From assembly GCA_018398765.1 (NCBI GenBank), contig JAHBMJ010002727.1:1-32500 (forward strand): 32,500 nt of DNA, read 5' to 3'. Under the pieces are notes generated by a model. It was not told the DNA's origin, did not search any database, and worked only from the letters and a program-made list of their open reading frames with translations. Shown piece after piece: positions 23,801 to 32,040 of the stretch (within the stretch, counting starts at the first letter, position 1; each line of letters opens with the position of its first letter). A program made the translations under genes and the position numbers. The DNA is from Chromera velia. Taxonomy: Eukaryota; Sar; Chromeraceae.

Positions 23801-24945
23801 TGCCACAGGTTGCCACATAGCCGGCGGCCTCTGTGCAGCTCTGGTGGGAGGCGACGGGGGTCGGGGTCTCCCTCCGATCATGCCGGCCCTCACGATGGCG
23901 TCATGATCGGATGAGTCTGTGAATACGGCAAGCACTCGGGAGACGTGCACCGTCCAGGGCACAGACAGACACGACACCAGCTTTCTCTTCCGACCTGATG
24001 CAAACAGAAGAACAAGGGCATGGGCTGCAGACTCACGAAGAGACACCGGCTGGCCCTCGTGAGAGGCACCGAAGGGCAAATCGGGATCACAGAGAGCGTC
24101 CACGAGACAGTCCAAACCCCCCATGTCAGCCAGCAGGGCCACCCCCTCTTCAAAAAACGTCATGTCCCTCAATGTCTCTAAACAACAGACGCGAAAAGGA
24201 TCGGATCTCACGTCTGCAATGGCAACCAAAGAGGCAACGAAACACCGTGGAATCGAAATAATGTCCGCTGCGTCTGGGTCCTTCGGGTCTGCCACAGGCT
24301 GATGAGTCGGGGTTTGAGGAGGCCACGGGGGACCGACCATTGTGTCGGCCCCCCCGACAGAAAGGGACAACGGTCTGCTGCTTTTCTGCTGCGCCGTTTG
24401 CGCTTTCCCCCCTGCACCCCCCCTCTTTGCCCTCTGTGTCTCGAACACTACCTGCATCCACTGCCTGATGGCCTTGAGGGAGGACGCACGCTCCCATATG
24501 CTGGTGCCTTCTAGAGCCACACACATGATGTGGGGGAGAGACAGGCTCTCGCAGAGCAGCAAGACCGCCGGGGTCACGAGCATGTACCTGCAGGCCCGGA
24601 AGGCCGCTGCACGCACGTCTCTGTTGGAATCCATCAGGAAGGACCGGATGATCGAGAGCATCCAGTACAGAGTCTGGTCGGGTAGCTCGCATCTCGTCAC
24701 CTCACTCACAAACAGACACTGCAGGCAGACAGGCAAAAGGAGACAGCGAAGAATGAAACCCACAAACCACGGCAAGGGTGTGCTGTGTGGAGGGAGACGA
24801 CACCTACCTGAGCCAGATTGGCAGCAGCTCCGAGCAAGTCCTGCTTGATCCTCAGCTCGATGCCTGTGGAGGGCAGACCAACTTGCTGATGAAGGAGGGA
24901 AAAGACGGCCTGGATCTTTTTCAGTGACTGCGTACGTGCGGGCAT
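6772..24945 (-). CDS. RICTOR homologue, TOR complex 2 subunit, about 4,500 residues, 17 exons
   Basis: RICTOR is the scaffold that, with TOR, LST8 and SIN1, makes TOR complex 2, which activates AGC-family kinases. Exons: 24945-24808, 24718-23614, 23286-23148, 22743-21597, 21215-21083, 20712-19504, 19163-18940, 18648-18530, 18322-18224, 17946-14919, 14577-13808, 13509-12467, 12208-12063, 11825-11741, 11528-7750, 7420-7359, 7048-6772. Every junction agrees in phase; the total is 13,503 bases, stop TAG. RICTOR blocks appear in the right order: helical repeats RDVRAAAFRACRYML; SALLIRTLLRLGL; WNWN across the exon 8/9 join, then RRIIKFFSP; WVALLGVLSSHPSGQELL; HLAQTTAGVEYLERRG; WCLGHLGSS; GVRGTAAYALGLL; and C-terminal FPLRSRRFVASSLF. 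Metazoan RICTOR has about 1,700 residues; the excess here is Ser/Pro/Gly-rich insert. The start is the first ATG in exon 1, with an in-frame stop upstream. Exons 4 and 5 have the weakest splice calls, and a shorter form could read from exon 15 to a TAA at 7432. Confidence 0.9.
7290..7325. repeat. (TG/AC)n microsatellite in RICTOR intron 16
   Basis: An uninterrupted TG run on the plus strand (AC on the gene's strand) lies inside intron 16 (7358-7049). Confidence 0.9.
9298..10299 (-). repeat. Four copies of a DSDEEFxxWMxxQ motif within RICTOR exon 15
   Basis: The long insert of exon 15 contains DSDEEFAEWMRRQ (10299-10261, residue about 3539), DSDEEFSAWMKRQ (10035-9997), DSDEELAAWMRSQ (9753-9715) and DSDDEFRAWKAKQ (9336-9298). 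An acidic run precedes each copy. The spacers of roughly 90 to 140 residues are unrelated low-complexity sequence, so only the motif is kept. Each copy holds a serine before acidic residues, a context used by casein kinase 2, and an invariant tryptophan. Confidence 0.9.
11400..14577 (-). other. RICTOR exons 11-15 start: RICTOR_V-type region
   Basis: Exon 11 (14577-13808) is mostly insert, with an acidic run of Glu/Asp (EEEEEEEDEEGPEKED), and ends GRLPWRMIVRIEALPRM. Exon 12 ends PPHLFAHLAQTTAG, and exon 13 continues VEYLERRGCIATIVSRLKTG. Exon 14 gives TRAYIWCLGHLGSSLNGLAA, and exon 15 opens VLVRTALKASNLGVRGTAAY then ALGLLLICPLSVEEARKQGW. Joined, they follow the animal order: a PxHLYGQL...TGCHLLE segment, then SLWALGNIGSS, then SIRGTCVYVLGLI. 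Residues are about 2448-3165. This is the best-conserved part of the protein and confirms exon joins 12 to 15. Confidence 0.92.
13526..13595. repeat. (AC)n(AG)n compound microsatellite at the end of RICTOR intron 11
   Basis: On the gene's strand this is a (CT)n run followed by a (GT)n run that ends about 15 bases before the acceptor TTGCAG|G at 13509. It forms the pyrimidine-rich end of the intron. Confidence 0.9.
14919..18648 (-). other. RICTOR exons 8-10: middle domain
   Basis: Residues about 1366-2447. MVELMKLSGVLEQSAEPGR then WNWN (the middle W and N codons lie at the exon 8/9 join) matches the RICTOR segment ending in NLEWNWN. Exon 9 ends RRIFLRRIIK and exon 10 continues FFSPRNSSFF, matching the RRLLYFYKPSS region. 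Later in exon 10 come REWVALLGVLSSHPSGQELL and LRIACLRHFRLLFHTTN (RICTOR_M-type helices). A long Ser/Gly/Pro insert follows with a glutamine run (QVQQQQQLMQQQ), then CGVNLLL, LWNSCMDVLEHMASAGG and GWLIREIDSFMRSGAFHYV, matching the block with NERGYVAKQLEKWH in animal RICTOR. Exon 10 is 3,028 bases without a stop. Confidence 0.88.
18940..22743 (-). other. RICTOR exons 4-7: long disordered inserts around a conserved helical core
   Basis: Residues about 461-1365. Exon 4 starts with a charged helix (ASRWISELETDKRLKEKAEA) and then becomes a low-complexity Ser/Gly/Ala/Glu region. Exon 5 is short (SYLTVEEFLDVSRLDSGS). Exon 6 is mainly Gly/Ser-rich but ends with SVYSALLIRTLLRLGLHTKL and KAWRVLLLLQHAG, which match the RICTOR block with LILSAFIRNGLLEGL-type helices. 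Exon 7 holds ALFYADAADAVQKSLQAAS. The exon 4 donor (AGG|GTTTGT) is the weakest in the gene, but it alone keeps phase 0 into exon 5. Confidence 0.75.
20861..21082. repeat. CAGA array with two to three copies of the shared cassette, in RICTOR intron 5
   Basis: Intron 5 (21082-20713) starts, on the gene's strand, GTCAGTCAGTCAGTCTGTC and passes into (CTGT)n. Embedded cassette copies, read on the plus strand, are at about 20889-20955, 20971-21030 and a short one at 21031-21060. Each begins CTATATGTTTCTTCT; the two full copies continue to TTCATGAACACAACAGACA. They are near-identical to the copies at 3151-3330 and lie in the same orientation. Confidence 0.9.
23148..24945 (-). other. RICTOR exons 1-3: N-terminal helical-repeat domain
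   Basis: Residues 1 to about 460. Exon 1 gives MPARTQSLKKIQAVFSLLHQ. Exon 2 begins CLFVSEVTRCELPDQTLYWM and carries HEAT/ARM-like helices (DSNRDVRAAAFRACRYML, ERASSLKAIRQWMQVVFE, SDPFRVCCLETLRDMTF, GGLDCLVDALCDP, SLRESAAHALVLLF), which follow the order of the RICTOR N-terminal domain (RICTOR_N family). Linkers rich in Gly, Pro and Ala separate helices that are contiguous in animal RICTOR. Exon 3 (NALVGGLAVPLPSACTSATL) adds two more helices. Introns of 89 and 327 bases have donors CAG|GTAGGT and CAG|GTGGGC. Confidence 0.85.
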
Positions 24946-25705
24946 GATTGCCACAGCCAGGCACGCAAAGGTGCCCCAGTCTCCCAAGAACGCCCCAGAA
25001 GCTTGTGCTTCGATTAACCAGACACTTGAGGATCGTCAAACAGCGACATCTGCTGGACGGAACGACGGGTATGCGTCTGCTTCCGAGTCCAGGCGGTTCA
25101 ATCAATCACGCACTTTCAAGCACACAGGCAGACTGAGCATCGTACACCCTCCACAATTGGGAACGCCGGTGCAAGTGCTGTCGTGGTTTTCAAAGCTCTT
25201 AATCGTCCGAAGTGTGCTTCGTTTCACGTCTGTGGCGCTTTCAATATGTAGACGTGTACCCCAAACTTCTTCAGATTTGAAAAGGAATCTGACGGACCAT
25301 CCGGTGTCAGACGGTGCTTCCTTCCTCCAAAATTTTGGCTTCGTACGTCACGTACGGTGGCCGTCTCTTTCGAAGTTGCCGGGGTCTTGCATGGACATGC
25401 ATGGACACCTTGCAATTTTGCATGGCCCCTGCGCGATCCTGCGCGATCCTGCGCGTGGTCTGAGTTCCCCCGTGGGGCCCCGGCATGGACTCTCGTACGA
25501 TGTCGTACGATGCCGTCTCCCATCATCGATCCCCCGCGCACATCAGACTTCGATCGCTTCTTTCATTCAATCTTTTCTTTGCAGATCGATTGCTTGTTTC
25601 AGAGAACTCGGCACCCGAAGACAATTTTCATGTCGAAAGTCGCAAGTGGTATCCCTGGAGTGCTCGTTTTTGTTGACTCAAGCTGTGCGTGCAAGTCGCT
25701 GAGAC
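24946..25705. promoter_or_regulatory. Divergent intergenic region between RICTOR and the hydrolase, with 10-base tandem repeats
   Basis: The two genes point away from each other across 760 bases, so both promoters should lie here. Three different 10-base units are each repeated in tandem: GCATGGACAT at 25389-25408, TGCGCGATCC at 25430-25455 (2.6 copies) and TCGTACGATG at 25493-25512. Two CGTACG palindromes stand 9 bases apart at 25342-25356. No TATA box or start site could be fixed. An in-frame stop above the RICTOR ATG argues against simple upstream extension of exon 1. Confidence 0.6.
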
Positions 25706-27661
25706 ATGCTTTGGAGACTTTTCGAAGAGAGGGTGCACGTTTCCATCAAAGCAGCCCTCCTAGTCACGCCCCTGTTCCTCCTTCCGTTCGTTGAGAGTTT
25801 TTCCGGCACTCCCTTCCCCGCCTTTCTACAGTCCCGTGCCCCTTCGAAACGAAGCACACGGGCAGTCACCCCTCCTTTCAACAGCCTCACGAGATCCGGA
25901 GTCGATTCTCCACACATCCTGTTCAGTGCTCCCCCACCCTCTCCATCCATGCCGGGGGTAATTGAGAAACCAGCAGTAACAGGCGAGGCAGAGGGCACTA
26001 AGCTGGTGAACGGCTTCGCTTGCAAGGAGTCGCCCGAGGGACAGAGGGAGGAGAAGAGTTTGGACTCCCTTCTCTGTTCTCTGGTTGCAGAGTTCAAGGA
26101 AGGGCACTTCTGTCCTCCCTGGTATGCAAGAGATTGTCACACCCAGACAATTGTGGGTACAGAGAGTCTCCAGCAGGTCGTGTCCGGCCGCACTTCCCAG
26201 ACTCCTTTCCTCAAGTCGGGAGCTCTGAAGAGACAAAGGTGGGAGACGCCTGACGGTGACTTCATCGACATCGATTTCCTCACGCACACGGACTCCGACT
26301 TGCTCACAGTCTGCCGAGACAGCTGTGCCGCAAAGCAGTCTGAGGAGATCGACGGACCCCCCATCTTCCCCCCCAACGGTGCTCTCCCAGACGAATACCT
26401 TGAGATGCCCGGTGTAACGGACTCTGACAGAGATGCAGATCCGAAAAATGTGGGGGGCGGGAGGCCGGTCGTGTTGGTGATTCACGGTCTAGAGTCCAAC
26501 AGCAGGGGGGCTAACACGGTCAAGCTCAGCCGTGCAATGTTCCACAGAGGCTTTGACGTGATGGCAGTCAACTTTCGTTCATGTGCCACAGGAGCGCCTT
26601 TGACCGGAATGGTCAAAAAGGAGGAAGGGGAGGCGGAAGAGGACGCTCCATTTGCCGAAGCCCTTCCCTTGAAACCGAAGTCTTATCATGTGGGGTTCAC
26701 GTATGACCTCAATTTTGTTACACGAAGATTGCGTGCTGCAGTTCCTGATCGCGCTTTGTTTGTTTGCGGATTTTCTCTGGGCGGCAATGTGTGTGCAAAG
26801 TTTTTGGGCGAGTTGGGCACTCACGCCCGTTCTCGCCATGTGTGGGGTGGGGCTGTTGCGTGTGTGCCTATGGATCCAGTTCTCTGCCAGTTAAAGCTGG
26901 ACGACGGTGAACTTCCCAGAACGTGGAGGGGTGAGGAGGGGGGGGAGTCTCATGAGAGGGGGACAGAGGTGGAGGACGAGAAACAAACTGGACATGCCGA
27001 TTTTGAGGAAGTCAGGGAGAAGTACAAAAAGGCAGCCGGGCGTCTCCACTTCAACAGAAGAGTCTATTCCGGCAACTTCTTGAAGAACCTCAGAGCAAAG
27101 GCTCTGTCTGTCAAGGACATGTCAGTCAGTCAGTCAGTCAGTCTTTCAGGCAAACGAACAGAGAGTAGACCAAAAGGGAATCATGAATAGCAAATCCGAT
27201 TGCCGAAGATTATCTTCTGGATATGCAGTGCCCTGCCCTCCCTCTGCCTTTCTTCCTCCTTGAACCCTGTCAGGCGGCTTTCTTAATCTAGCTGTCATGT
27301 CCTTCCCCACTTTTCTCTAGCTTCACTTGTTGTTAAATTTCTTCCCCCCCCCCTTTCTCGAACGCATGCGTCTGCAGCCTCCCTTCCGGATTCAACCTGA
27401 CCAGAGTTCTTGACTCAAAGGGCTTAGGGGAGTTTGACGACACCTTCATGGCCTCCGTGTGGGGGTTCAGGGACTACAGAGACTACTATTCGCAGAACGG
27501 GGCCAAGTGGTCAGTCGGAATTCCGCGACTCTGCAAGGGTCTATGTGTGACTTCGTTTCTGTTCGATTGCCTGCCCGCCTTCCCGAACAGACAGACAGAC
27601 AGACAGACAGACGGACAGCAGACAGACAGACAGACAGACAGACAGAAAGAAAGAAAGAAAC

Positions 27662-27696
<35 letters not shown>

Positions 27697-27873
27697 CAAG
27701 AAAGAAAGAAAGAAAGAAAGAAAGAAGGAAGAAGGACAGTGTGTCTACAAAGAAAGAAAGAAAGAAGGAAGAAGGGCAGTGTGTCTACATGAACTCTTCC
27801 CCCTCTCTCTTTTTTTTCTCTTTCTGTCCTGGATTTCTGAAAGCAAAAACAGAAAGGGAAAGAGAGAGATTGA

Positions 27874-27904
<31 letters not shown>

Positions 27905-28533
27905 CGAGCGAGAGAGGGAGAGGGAGGGAGGGAGGGAGGGAGAGAGAAGCCTCTCTCCGTCCGTTCAGATGTCAGTATGAGAAGGAAGAAGGGAAGGTAA
28001 GCAAGATAGAGTCGAGTCTTCATCCTCCTTCATTCAGATTCATAATCCGATGTGCACGCGTGCACCATGTGTTTTCCCATCATCTTTTCCACTTCACTGC
28101 ATGCAGGTACCTCCCTGCCGTCCGAGTCCCTCTGTTCGGAGTGAACGCCTTGGACGATCCCTTCATCGCCCAGGAGTGTCTACCCTCACAGCGATGGATG
28201 GAAACCTTCAACGCTCTCGAGACGGACCCTCGGGGAGACAGATGGAGGGGAAAGCTTCCTGCCATTGGCCTTCCAGAGCCGGAGGCGGAGGTGGAGAAAG
28301 AGGAGATGGGAGAGAAGGGTAGTGGGGGGTCTTTTGTTCCGAAATTTGTGCGATGGAAATACACAGACAAGGGGGGGCATCTGGGATATTGGGCAGATGT
28401 GCAGAAGTCCGATTGGTCTGGGGAGGGGGTCGGCCCCCCCTCAGATCCGTTTGCAGTGGAAGTTGGCTGGTACGCGTGGGAGCTGTCGAGGTTTCTCCAA
28501 CATTTGTGGGGAGAAATCAGACCTCCGAAGTGA
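25706..28533 (+). CDS. Alpha/beta hydrolase, YheT / EMB8 / ABHD1-3 family, 657 residues, possible plastid leader
   Basis: Exons 25706-27120, 27378-27509 and 28107-28533 join in phase 2 at both junctions; stop TGA. Family features run in order: PPWYARDCHTQTI (the usual N-terminal signature, about 137-149), VVLVIHGLESNSRG (oxyanion region, about 255-268), NFRSCATG, nucleophile elbow GFSLGGN with Ser357, RVLDSKGLGEFDDTF and GFRDYRDYY (about 481-509), NALDDPF with the acid Asp532 or 533, and KGGHLGYW with His607. The triad is therefore complete. Members are esterase- or lipase-like enzymes acting on lipids or esters; the substrate here is unknown. Residues 12-32 are hydrophobic (SIKAALLVTPLFLLPFVES) and followed by FSG and a Ser/Arg-rich stretch, like the signal-plus-transit leader of complex plastids. 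The extra length comes from the leader and from acidic inserts (about 301-325 and 400-440). The donors are CAT|GTCAGT and GTG|GTCAGT. Confidence 0.93.
27587..27960. repeat. Run of simple repeats in hydrolase intron 2
   Basis: Intron 2 (27510-28106) contains in succession a CAGA run (27587-27645), an AAAG-type run (27645-27730), a 40-base tandem duplication ending in CAGTGTGTCTACA (27734-27749 and 27774-27789), and a (GA)n/(GGGA)n run (27865-27950). Open frames crossing it are artefacts of the repeats. Confidence 0.9.
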
Positions 28534-28783
28534 CGTTTCAGTTGTCAGAGAGAAAGTTTCTTTTGTAGTATTGTAGTCAGGACGTAATAGTAAAATTTGG
28601 AGAAGAGCACATTTGAGTAATTGGAAAGCAGTTCGCTTTTATCAGCTTTCTCTAGAAGATCCATACTTTTTTGTGAGTACAGTTACTATGGTATGCCTGG
28701 CATTACCACCGATGTGCCAATGTGTTCAAGCTGTTGGACATGTACAGTTGTTTGCCAAGTGATTTATATAGTCACACTGTATA
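28534..28783. other. 3' flank of the hydrolase gene
   Basis: No gene is seen. No AATAAA signal was found close to the stop codon. Confidence 0.5.
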
Positions 28784-28801
28784 CATCATCATCATCATCA
28801 T
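28784..28801 (-). repeat. (GAT)n 3' tail of the LINE
   Basis: A run of five to six ATC units on the plus strand lies at the 3' boundary of the element, where LINEs without a poly-A tail carry a short simple repeat. Confidence 0.7.
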
Positions 28802-30070
28802 ACGCCATCGCTATCGGCCTATAATAGGCGTCTAGCGTTCGGCAAGTCACAACACGCAAGGCAGATTATTAAATGATGGACTCTCATTTCGCAACATTTG
28901 GCAAATAGCTTAGCAACTGCATTTTTTCTCAAATTCTTCCACTTCTGGCAGGGCGTGCTTGCGCATGAGCGAGGCTGCTTCATGTGATGTTGACTGCCAG
29001 CCATGCCACGCCACCTCATAACGCCATCCTCTTCCCTGCTTGTACTTCCTAAGAATTTCCTTCACCTGACAGCCTTGAACCCAGCTTCCCTTCTTTTCTT
29101 TGACTGCCTTCTTCAGCTGTTCTGGCTATCTGGGGGCGAGGTCCTGATGTGCTTTGCTTGTGTGAATGCGAAGCCCCCGGGGGGTGGAAAACGTTCGTCT
29201 ACATGCCTCACACTTCGCATCTCTATCTCTCTGCCCCTTTCTCACTTCCCTTTTCTTTTCCTTTTCCTCCGCTGCTCTCTCCTCTACCTTTTTCACCCCA
29301 TTTTGAATTAACGCCCTCCACCTACCTCTATGAGAGGCAGGTGTCTGCCACTCGGCCTCATTGATTTCCAGAAGGCGGAAATCAGAGAGGACACAGTCGC
29401 TCCAACGAAGGAGGGGTCGACTAAGGGGGTGCTCTCCTTCGGGATGCCCAAACAACAACTGACGGGGAAGACGCTCTCCCCCCATCCTCCCAACATGCCC
29501 CAGCCATCGGAGTCTGGCAAGTCGAACGGTGCTTTCAATTGTGCGCAATCCAAATGCATGGCGGAGGGCGGCGTCAGGACTATGCTCCTGATGAGGCTGG
29601 TTCGTCACCTGCCTCACACGCGCCATACATCATGACTCCAACTTCCCGATCTGGTCTTTTTAGGCTGCCCACGTCTCTGCCCCATAGAGGAGGGTGGGGA
29701 GGACTGCACCTCTGAACATGTGCATTTTTGTCTTTGTTGTGAGCCCTGCCCGCTTCCACATCTCCCCCTGCAACTTCCCCCACACCATCCCTGCTTTCTG
29801 AATGTGGTGATGGATCTCTCTGTTGAGAGACCCGTCATTCAATATCACACCCCCCAGGTACCAGAACTGCTCTACCTCCTGTAGGGGCTGTCGCTTGATG
29901 GCAATGGTAGACTAACGCGGCTCTCCTGTGTGCCTTTCCTCCCCTCTTCCCGGCTGTACCATCATCTCTGTCTTCTTGATGGAGATTTTCAATCCCCACC
30001 TGTTGTACGCTGCCTGAAGGCGATCTGCAAACTCCTGTATGCAACGCTCTCGCGTCTCGGGTGCGGCCAG

Positions 30071-30592
30071 GTCATCTGCAAACTTCAGATCAGTGACACT
30101 GATCTTAAAAGTGGACCGCCCTGCCTTCTTGCTCGTAAAAGGCTCTGCAAAATCTATCTTTACCTCTACCCCCCCATCCCAGCCCTACAAGGCCTCCTGC
30201 ACAACTGCTTCAAAAAGGATAAGAAAAAGGAGAGACCCGATCACACATCCCTGTCTGACCCCATCCTCAACTGTAAACGGCTCTGTTCTCTCTTCATTCA
30301 CCTCTACACACGCCTTTATATCTTGTATGAACGACATGATGATGTCTGTCAGGAGGGAGGGAATGCCCTGGGCCACCTTCAAAAGCAAAGCACGGAGGGC
30401 GACATGGTTGACTGTGTCGAAGGCCTTTGTTAAGTTAACAAACAGCCAGAACAGACGAATCTGCCTCTCCTGCGCCTTCTTCATGATCTGCCTTGCTGTA
30501 AAAAGCATGTCTATTGTCCCCCTCCCCTCCCTGAATCCTGCTTGTGACTCACCTATTTTCTTTTTGTTTCGTTTCTGGATGCGATCCTCCAC
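30071..30592 (-). pseudogene. Reverse transcriptase core of the LINE
   Basis: Conserved reverse transcriptase blocks are still readable: EDRIQKRNKKKIGESQAGFR, FVNLTKAFDTVNH (first catalytic Asp), GVRQGCVIGSLLFLILFEAV and, after a TAG stop at 30187, KFADDLAAPETRE with the FADD active site. FVNLTKAFD replaces the usual FIDLTKAFD-type text (D to N). The chain is interrupted, so this is a fossil. Confidence 0.9.
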
Positions 30593-32040
30593 AATCTTTG
30601 CAAGTACTTTACCTGCAACAATCAGCAGGGCGATCCCTTTTCAGTTGTCACAGAGTAGACGGTCGCCCTTCTTGGAGACAGGGACCATCACTGCGTTTCT
30701 GAACGCCTTCGGCACCCCCCTTTCCTTCCATACTGCCCTAAAGACGTCCAGGAGCCTGCCGATCATCGCTTCCCCACCTGCCTTCAGCTGTTCTGCTACT
30801 ATGCTGTCTGGCAGGCCCCTGCAGCCTTCCCATTTGGCAGCCTCTTCACGGCCTCTCTCACCTCTGCTCTACCACTCTACCTGCGCCTGCGGGATTCTGT
30901 CTGTCACCCCCTCAACTACCTGCGACAGAAGGTTCAAAACTCCTTCAAAGAAGTGGCCAAAACGGGCTCGCACTTCCCCTGCATCTGTCAAGGGGGGGTC
31001 TCCCGCTTTCTGCCCTTCCCTCAGGATCACATTAATCCCGGGTCTGCCCTGACTCAGAGGCCTCTGCAACTTCTTCCAGAAGCGATAAAGCTTTGAGAAG
31101 TTGTTGCTTGCAAATACCTCCTCGAGCTCTCATCCCTTCTGCGACCACCAGGCGTTTCGGGCCCTTCTGATGGCTTGTGCTGTGGCATTGCGGGCTCGCA
31201 CGTACCGTAACTCTCTGCGTTTCAATTCAACTCCCATCTCCCCCTTCCTACTCGCATTTTCATAAATAACCTTTGCTTTCTTCTTGTGTTCAAGCAACGG
31301 CAACAGTTGGGAACACGTCTCTGCAAACCACTCTGGTGCGGGGCGTGTGCCTTTGCCTTCTGTTGTGGCTTCAGCGACGCTGCGAATGGTGACGGCTGTC
31401 TCCTCCCACAGTTGTTCAGCTGTTGCTGCGGCTGTGACTTTTGGAAGCTTTTCGAGTGCGGCGCGGAGCACGGGTGTGAACGTTTTGCTCAGCAGTACGC
31501 GGTGCCGCTTATCCGATGCTTGTTATGCACTGTCCTGCTTCTGCTTTCTTTGAACGGGGAGACGGATTTTCAGACTGACAAACTGATGGTCGGACCAACA
31601 GTCAATCGACCTGAACACCTTGACATCGCCACCCTGCTCAAACCCCTCCTCCTTACCAGAAAGTAGTCAAGCTCATGCCACTTCTTGGAGCATGGGTGCT
31701 GTCATGATCCTTTGTGGTGTGGGGGGTGCTGGAAGAACGAGTTTGCAACAACGAGTTTGTGCTCGAAGCAGAACTCAAGCAGACACTGCCCGTTTCGATT
31801 TGGATATCTCTGTCCTCCCGTAAACCTCCCCAATAGTGCCGCCGTTTCCTCATTTTTTCCTCCTACCCTCGCGTTGAAGTCCTCCTCAATGATGACTGGG
31901 TTTCCGTTCAGGACTTTTCTCACTGCCTCCCCGAGGTCTCTGTAAAACTTAGCCACTTCCTCATCTCCCGCCCCACTAGTAGGGGCGTATAAAAAAAAAA
32001 TTTTAAAATGATCTCCAACACCCAAACGGTCTCCAAAATT

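Larger units (their letters stand above)
28784..32040 (-). mobile_element. Dead, 5'-truncated LINE (non-LTR retrotransposon)
   Basis: Reading on the minus strand, an AP-like endonuclease part comes first (YAPTSGAGDEEVAKFYRDLG, then DFNARVG, then KWHELDYFLV), then a linker with REVREAVKRLPNGKAAG-type sequence. A reverse transcriptase follows (SQAGFREGRGTIDM, AFDTVNHVALR, GVRQGCVIGSLLF, catalytic FADD at 30082-30071). The C-terminal part has LARLRWLGHVGRMGGERLP and a zinc-finger-like CEACRRTF...GLRIHTSKAH, with the final stop at 29126. The 3' UTR ends in a (GAT)n-type tail at 28801-28784. From 31471 to 29126 one frame runs through with stops at 31132, 30871, 30643, 30187, 29914, 29662 and 29632. 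A further TGA and a frameshift lie in the endonuclease part. It cannot encode an active protein. The 5' end is lost near 31990-32040, and no target-site duplication was found. The clade is not resolved. Confidence 0.92.

Noticed and set aside
25224-25541. Minus-strand frame of 105 codons upstream of RICTOR
   Set aside because: It crosses the tandem promoter repeats, has no splice link to RICTOR exon 1 and shows no family likeness.
29126-32025. TGA at places in the LINE where Trp would fit, as if TGA codes for Trp
   Set aside because: The hydrolase and the secreted-protein gene end in TGA and use TGG for Trp, and the LINE also has TAG and TAA stops in the same frame. Decay explains it.
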